DNA from: an uncultured cyanobacterium
Lineage (GTDB): Bacteria; Cyanobacteriota; Cyanobacteriia; Cyanobacteriales; Nostocaceae
Reading direction: 5' to 3'
DNA: 64,000 nt
Assembly: GCA_903903925.1 (NCBI GenBank)
Contig: CAIVAU010000183.1
Span: forward strand, 81,782 to 145,781
Translations under genes and position numbers: made by a program
Shown here: in pieces, positions 60,992-64,000 of the stretch
Layout: each line of letters begins with the position of its first letter
Numbering within the stretch: the stretch's first letter is position 1
Notes under the pieces: model-generated
What the model saw: the letters and a program-made list of their open reading frames with translations, nothing else
Databases searched by the model: none
What the model was told of the DNA's origin: nothing

Positions 60992-63900
60992 ATGAAAAAG
61001 ATTTGGGTGCGTCTACTGTTCGCAATTCCCCTAGCTACCTTGGCTAGTTTGATTTTTACAGCTACCGCTAGAGCGCAAATTACTCCTGATCGCAGTCTAG
61101 GTGCAGAAAGTTCCGTTGTAAATCCCAATGCAGTAATCAAAGGACTTCCCAGCACTCAGATTGATGGTGGTGCAACTCGCGGGGCAAACCTCTTTCACAG
61201 TTTTCAAGAATTTAATGTACAAGCAGGAAGGGGGGCTTATTTCTCGAACCCAGCAGGGATTCAGAATATTCTGAGTCGGGTGACGGGGAGTAATGTTTCA
61301 AATATTTTCGGAAAACTGGGAGTTTTAGGTAACGCTAACCTATTCTTCATCAATCCTAATGGGATTATCTTTGGACCTTCTTCTAGTCTGGATGTGAATG
61401 GTTCATTTTTTGCTATTACTGCCGACAGTGTAGTATTTCCCAATGGGTTTGAGTTTAGCGCCACCAATCCCCAAGCACCACCATTACTGACGATAAATAT
61501 TCCCATCGGGTTGAGATTTCGGGATAATCCAGGAAGCATTACCAATCAGTCTGTAGCTGTGGATGCTAGTAATAATATTGTTGGTCTTCAAGTTCCATCA
61601 GGAAACACCTTGGCACTGGTAGGCGGTGACGTGAACTTATCAGCTGGTGGAGGACTGACAGCAGCAGGAGGACGGATTGAGTTAGGAGGATTGGCAGCAG
61701 CAGGTACTGTGGGACTAGAGACGAATGGCAATACCTTCAGGCTTAACTTCCCCTCTAATAGTTTGTTCTCGAATGTAACTTTAGCTGATGATGCACGAGT
61801 AGCTGTGCGGGGAAATGGGGGAGGAGACATTGCAGTCAACACAAACATCTTTACAGCAACCAAGGGCGGACGACTGGTCGGAGGAACCGAAGGCACGGGA
61901 AGCGGAGGTGATACCATTGTCAATTCAAATCAGTTCAACATCTCTGATATTGGGCAGAGTGGACTAGGAGCCGGAATCTACCAGCAAGTAATAGCTAATG
62001 CCTCTGGCAATGCAGGTAATATCACTGTTAATACCAATTCTTTTAATGCTTCGTCTGGAGCAGTAGTGATAAACGATGTCCTGTCGGGAGGAATGGGTAA
62101 TGCAGGTGATATCAAAATTACAGCAGGCTCAGTTGCTATAAATAGCGGCGCTGAGATCATTGGCAGCACCTCTGGAAAGGGGAATGCAGGCAATGTGTTT
62201 ATAAGTGCCAAAGATTCGGTTTCGCTAGACAATGGCGATATCGTCAGCAATGTGGAAGCAGGAGGTGTAGGCAAAAGTGGCGACATTAACATCAGCGCAG
62301 CTTCGCTTTCCCTCACCGATGGTGGGCAATTGCAAACCGGGAGCAGTCAAGCTTCTGGCACCTTACCAGCCGGAAGGGGAAATGCAGGAAATATCAACAT
62401 TGATGTTACAGGGAATGTGACGATCTCTGGGGTGAATCAAAGTGGATTCCCCAGTGAGATTTTCAGCAACATAGACCCAGGGGCGACGGGTAACGGAGGG
62501 AACATTACAATCTCAAGTGGCTCATTGTCCTTATTTGATGGTGGGAGACTGAATGCCAACAATGCTGGACAAGGGAATGCGGGCAATGTGCTCGTACAGG
62601 CAAAAGGTTCGGTTTCGCTTGCAGGCAGTAATACTACTATTTTCAGCAATGTGGAAGCAGGAGGTGTAGGCAATGGTGGTAGCATTAACATCAGCGCGGC
62701 TTCGCTTTCCCTCACCGATGGTGCGCAATTGCAAACCTTAGTTAATGCCGCTTCTGGCACCTTACCAGCCGGAAGGGGAAATGCAGGAAATATCAACATT
62801 GATGTTACAGGGAATGTGACGATCTCTGGGGTCAATAACGGGTTTCCCAGTGAGATTTTCAGCAACATAGACCCAGGAGCGACGGGTAAGGGAGGGAACA
62901 TTACAATCTCAAGTGGCTCATTGTCCTTATTTGATGGTGGGACACTGAATGCCAGCACCATTGGACAAGGTAATGCGGGCAGCGTGTTTATAAGTGCCAA
63001 AGATTTGGTTTCGCTGGACAATGGCAATATCTTCAGCAATGTGGGATCAGGAGCAGTCGGCAATGGTGGTAGCATCAACATCAGCGCAGCTTCGCTTTCC
63101 CTCACCGATGGTGCGGTACTAGTAACCGCAGTTTTTGGAGCTTCTGACCCCTTACCAGCCGGAAGGGGAAATGCAGGAAATGTCAACATTGACGTTACAG
63201 GGAATGTGACGATCTCTGGGGTCAATAACGGGCTTAACAGTGGGATTGTCAGTTTCGTAGAAACAGGAGTGACGGGTCATGGGGGGAACATTACAATCTC
63301 AAGTGGCTCATTGTCCTTATCTGATGGTGGGCAACTAAGTGCTAGCACTTTCGGAAATGGAGATGCAGGCAGCGTGTTTATAAGTGCGAAAGATTTGGTT
63401 TCGCTTGCAGGCAGTAACACTGCTATTTTCAGCAATGTGGAAGCAGGAGGTGTAGGCAATGGTGGTAGCATCAACATTAGCGCCGCTTCGCTTTCCCTCA
63501 CCGATGGTGCTCAATTGCAAACCTTGGTTAATGCAGCTTCTGACCCCTTACCAGCCGGAAGGGGAAATGCAGGAAATGTCAACATTGATGTTATAGGGAA
63601 TGTGACGATCTCTGGGGTGAATAACGGGCATAACAGTGAGATTTTTAGCAGAGTGGATACAGGAGGGATGGGTAATGGGGGGAACATTACAATCTCAAGT
63701 GGCTCATTGTCCTTATCTGATGGTGGGAGACTCAATGCCAGCACCTTTGGTCAAGGTAATGCGGGCAGCGTGTTTATAAGTGCGAAAGGTTCGGTTTCAC
63801 TTGCAGGCAGTAACACTGATATTTTCAGCGAAGTGGGATCTTCTGGTGTGGGCAAAGGCGGCGACATCAATATTCAGGCTGGTTCACTTTCCTTATCTGA

Positions 63901-64000
63901 TGGTGCTCAACTAGTGGCTAGTACCTTTGGGCAGGGGGATGCGGGCAATGTTTTCGTGCAGGCAAAAGATTCGGTTTCGCTAGCAGGCCTTAACACTACT
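60992..64000 (+). CDS. Two-partner-secretion adhesin (filamentous haemagglutinin N-domain), 3' end outside window
   Basis: The first 1,003 residues of a large exported protein. A signal peptide (LLFAIPLATLASLIFTATAR, cut after ARA) is followed by the haemagglutination-activity/TPS domain, about residues 28-250: GGATRGANLFHSFQEFNVQA, AYFSNPAGIQNILSRVTGSN, INPNGIIFGPSS and GSFFAITAD. This domain guides export through an outer-membrane TpsB partner (not in the window). The rest is a beta-helix of repeats about 130-133 residues long (GRGNAGNINIDVTGNVTISG, GNGGNITISSGSLSLFDGG, GSVFISAKDLVSL, FSNVEAGGVGNGGSINISAA), with at least four copies by the window end. It is likely a surface adhesin or contact protein. 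Confidence 0.9.
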   Translation, partial: MKKIWVRLLFAIPLATLASLIFTATARAQITPDRSLGAESSVVNPNAVIKGLPSTQIDGGATRGANLFHSFQEFNVQAGRGAYFSNPAGIQNILSRVTGSNVSNIFGKLGVLGNANLFFINPNGIIFGPSSSLDVNGSFFAITADSVVFPNGFEFSATNPQAPPLLTINIPIGLRFRDNPGSITNQSVAVDASNNIVGLQVPSGNTLALVGGDVNLSAGGGLTAAGGRIELGGLAAAGTVGLETNGNTFRLNFPSNSLFSNVTLADDARVAVRGNGGGDIAVNTNIFTATKGGRLVGGTEGTGSGGDTIVNSNQFNISDIGQSGLGAGIYQQVIANASGNAGNITVNTNSFNASSGAVVINDVLSGGMGNAGDIKITAGSVAINSGAEIIGSTSGKGNAGNVFISAKDSVSLDNGDIVSNVEAGGVGKSGDINISAASLSLTDGGQLQTGSSQASGTLPAGRGNAGNINIDVTGNVTISGVNQSGFPSEIFSNIDPGATGNGGNITISSGSLSLFDGGRLNANNAGQGNAGNVLVQAKGSVSLAGSNTTIFSNVEAGGVGNGGSINISAASLSLTDGAQLQTLVNAASGTLPAGRGNAGNINIDVTGNVTISGVNNGFPSEIFSNIDPGATGKGGNITISSGSLSLFDGGTLNASTIGQGNAGSVFISAKDLVSLDNGNIFSNVGSGAVGNGGSINISAASLSLTDGAVLVTAVFGASDPLPAGRGNAGNVNIDVTGNVTISGVNNGLNSGIVSFVETGVTGHGGNITISSGSLSLSDGGQLSASTFGNGDAGSVFISAKDLVSLAGSNTAIFSNVEAGGVGNGGSINISAASLSLTDGAQLQTLVNAASDPLPAGRGNAGNVNIDVIGNVTISGVNNGHNSEIFSRVDTGGMGNGGNITISSGSLSLSDGGRLNASTFGQGNAGSVFISAKGSVSLAGSNTDIFSEVGSSGVGKGGDINIQAGSLSLSDGAQLVASTFGQGDAGNVFVQAKDSVSLAGLNTT

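Noticed and set aside
61261..63744. Series of minus-strand open frames up to 262 codons opposite the adhesin gene
   Set aside because: They are periodic shadows of the repeated plus-strand gene, Pro/Leu/Ser-rich, with no start signals or recognisable family.

Overview
The window reads as chromosome from a filamentous, probably heterocyst-forming cyanobacterium (Nostocales-like). The support is a double-BMC carboxysome shell gene (ccmO), a SufR-controlled sufBCDS operon, an XisI-like gene, a caspase-like protease, pentapeptide-repeat exported proteins, several Uma2 (DUF820) genes, many GCGATCGC (HIP1) octamers, and short tandem repeats of the TGACTCC type between genes. No species is claimed. 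No tRNA, rRNA or CRISPR array was seen.

Layout. 1-26 kb is mostly housekeeping: a YdeP-like molybdopterin oxidoreductase cut by the window edge, a cupin protein, an aldo/keto reductase, lnt, gyrA, ccmO, a PAS-GGDEF-EAL protein, a DUF4139 protein, mnmE, a sucrase/ferredoxin-like protein, an ABC exporter, a YraN protein, queA and a metacaspase. Scattered among them are fossils: a tyrosine recombinase piece, a truncated xisI and a decayed IS607-type element. 26-40.5 kb is an accessory, defence-type island. It holds an OLD/PARIS-like pair (AAA ATPase plus DUF3226 Toprim-like protein), remnants of a PIN toxin, a DUF3883 helicase and an AbiEi-like protein, a zeta-type toxin/antitoxin pair, and then a compact five-gene operon (31044-40448). 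That operon encodes a membrane-anchored coiled-coil McrB-like AAA+ protein, a DUF2357 protein, a Upf1-like SF1 helicase, a PLD-family protein and a 791-residue protein of unknown family. It is the best candidate for an undescribed system. It shares parts with McrBC-type, CoCoNuT and Mokosh systems but matches none that I can name.

40.5-49.5 kb holds a TPR lipoprotein-like gene, a MITE-like element, a membrane protein, and the sufR/sufBCDS locus with two exact CAAC-N6-GTTG SufR operators in the divergent promoter. 49.5-64 kb holds a pair of coupled small genes, a self-inhibited Fic protein, a SulP (BicA-like) anion transporter, an acyltransferase-GAF fusion, a DUF433/DUF5615 toxin-antitoxin pair, a YifB/ComM AAA protein, a lumenal pentapeptide protein, an M20 amidohydrolase and the 5' part of a large two-partner-secretion adhesin built of about 130-residue repeats.

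CcmO and the SulP transporter both fit the carbon-concentrating mechanism. The suf genes supply Fe-S clusters and are probably repressed by SufR when clusters are plentiful. The accessory genes look like a defence island that has been repeatedly invaded, deleted and partly rebuilt. All calls come from reading motifs and layout; no database search was run.
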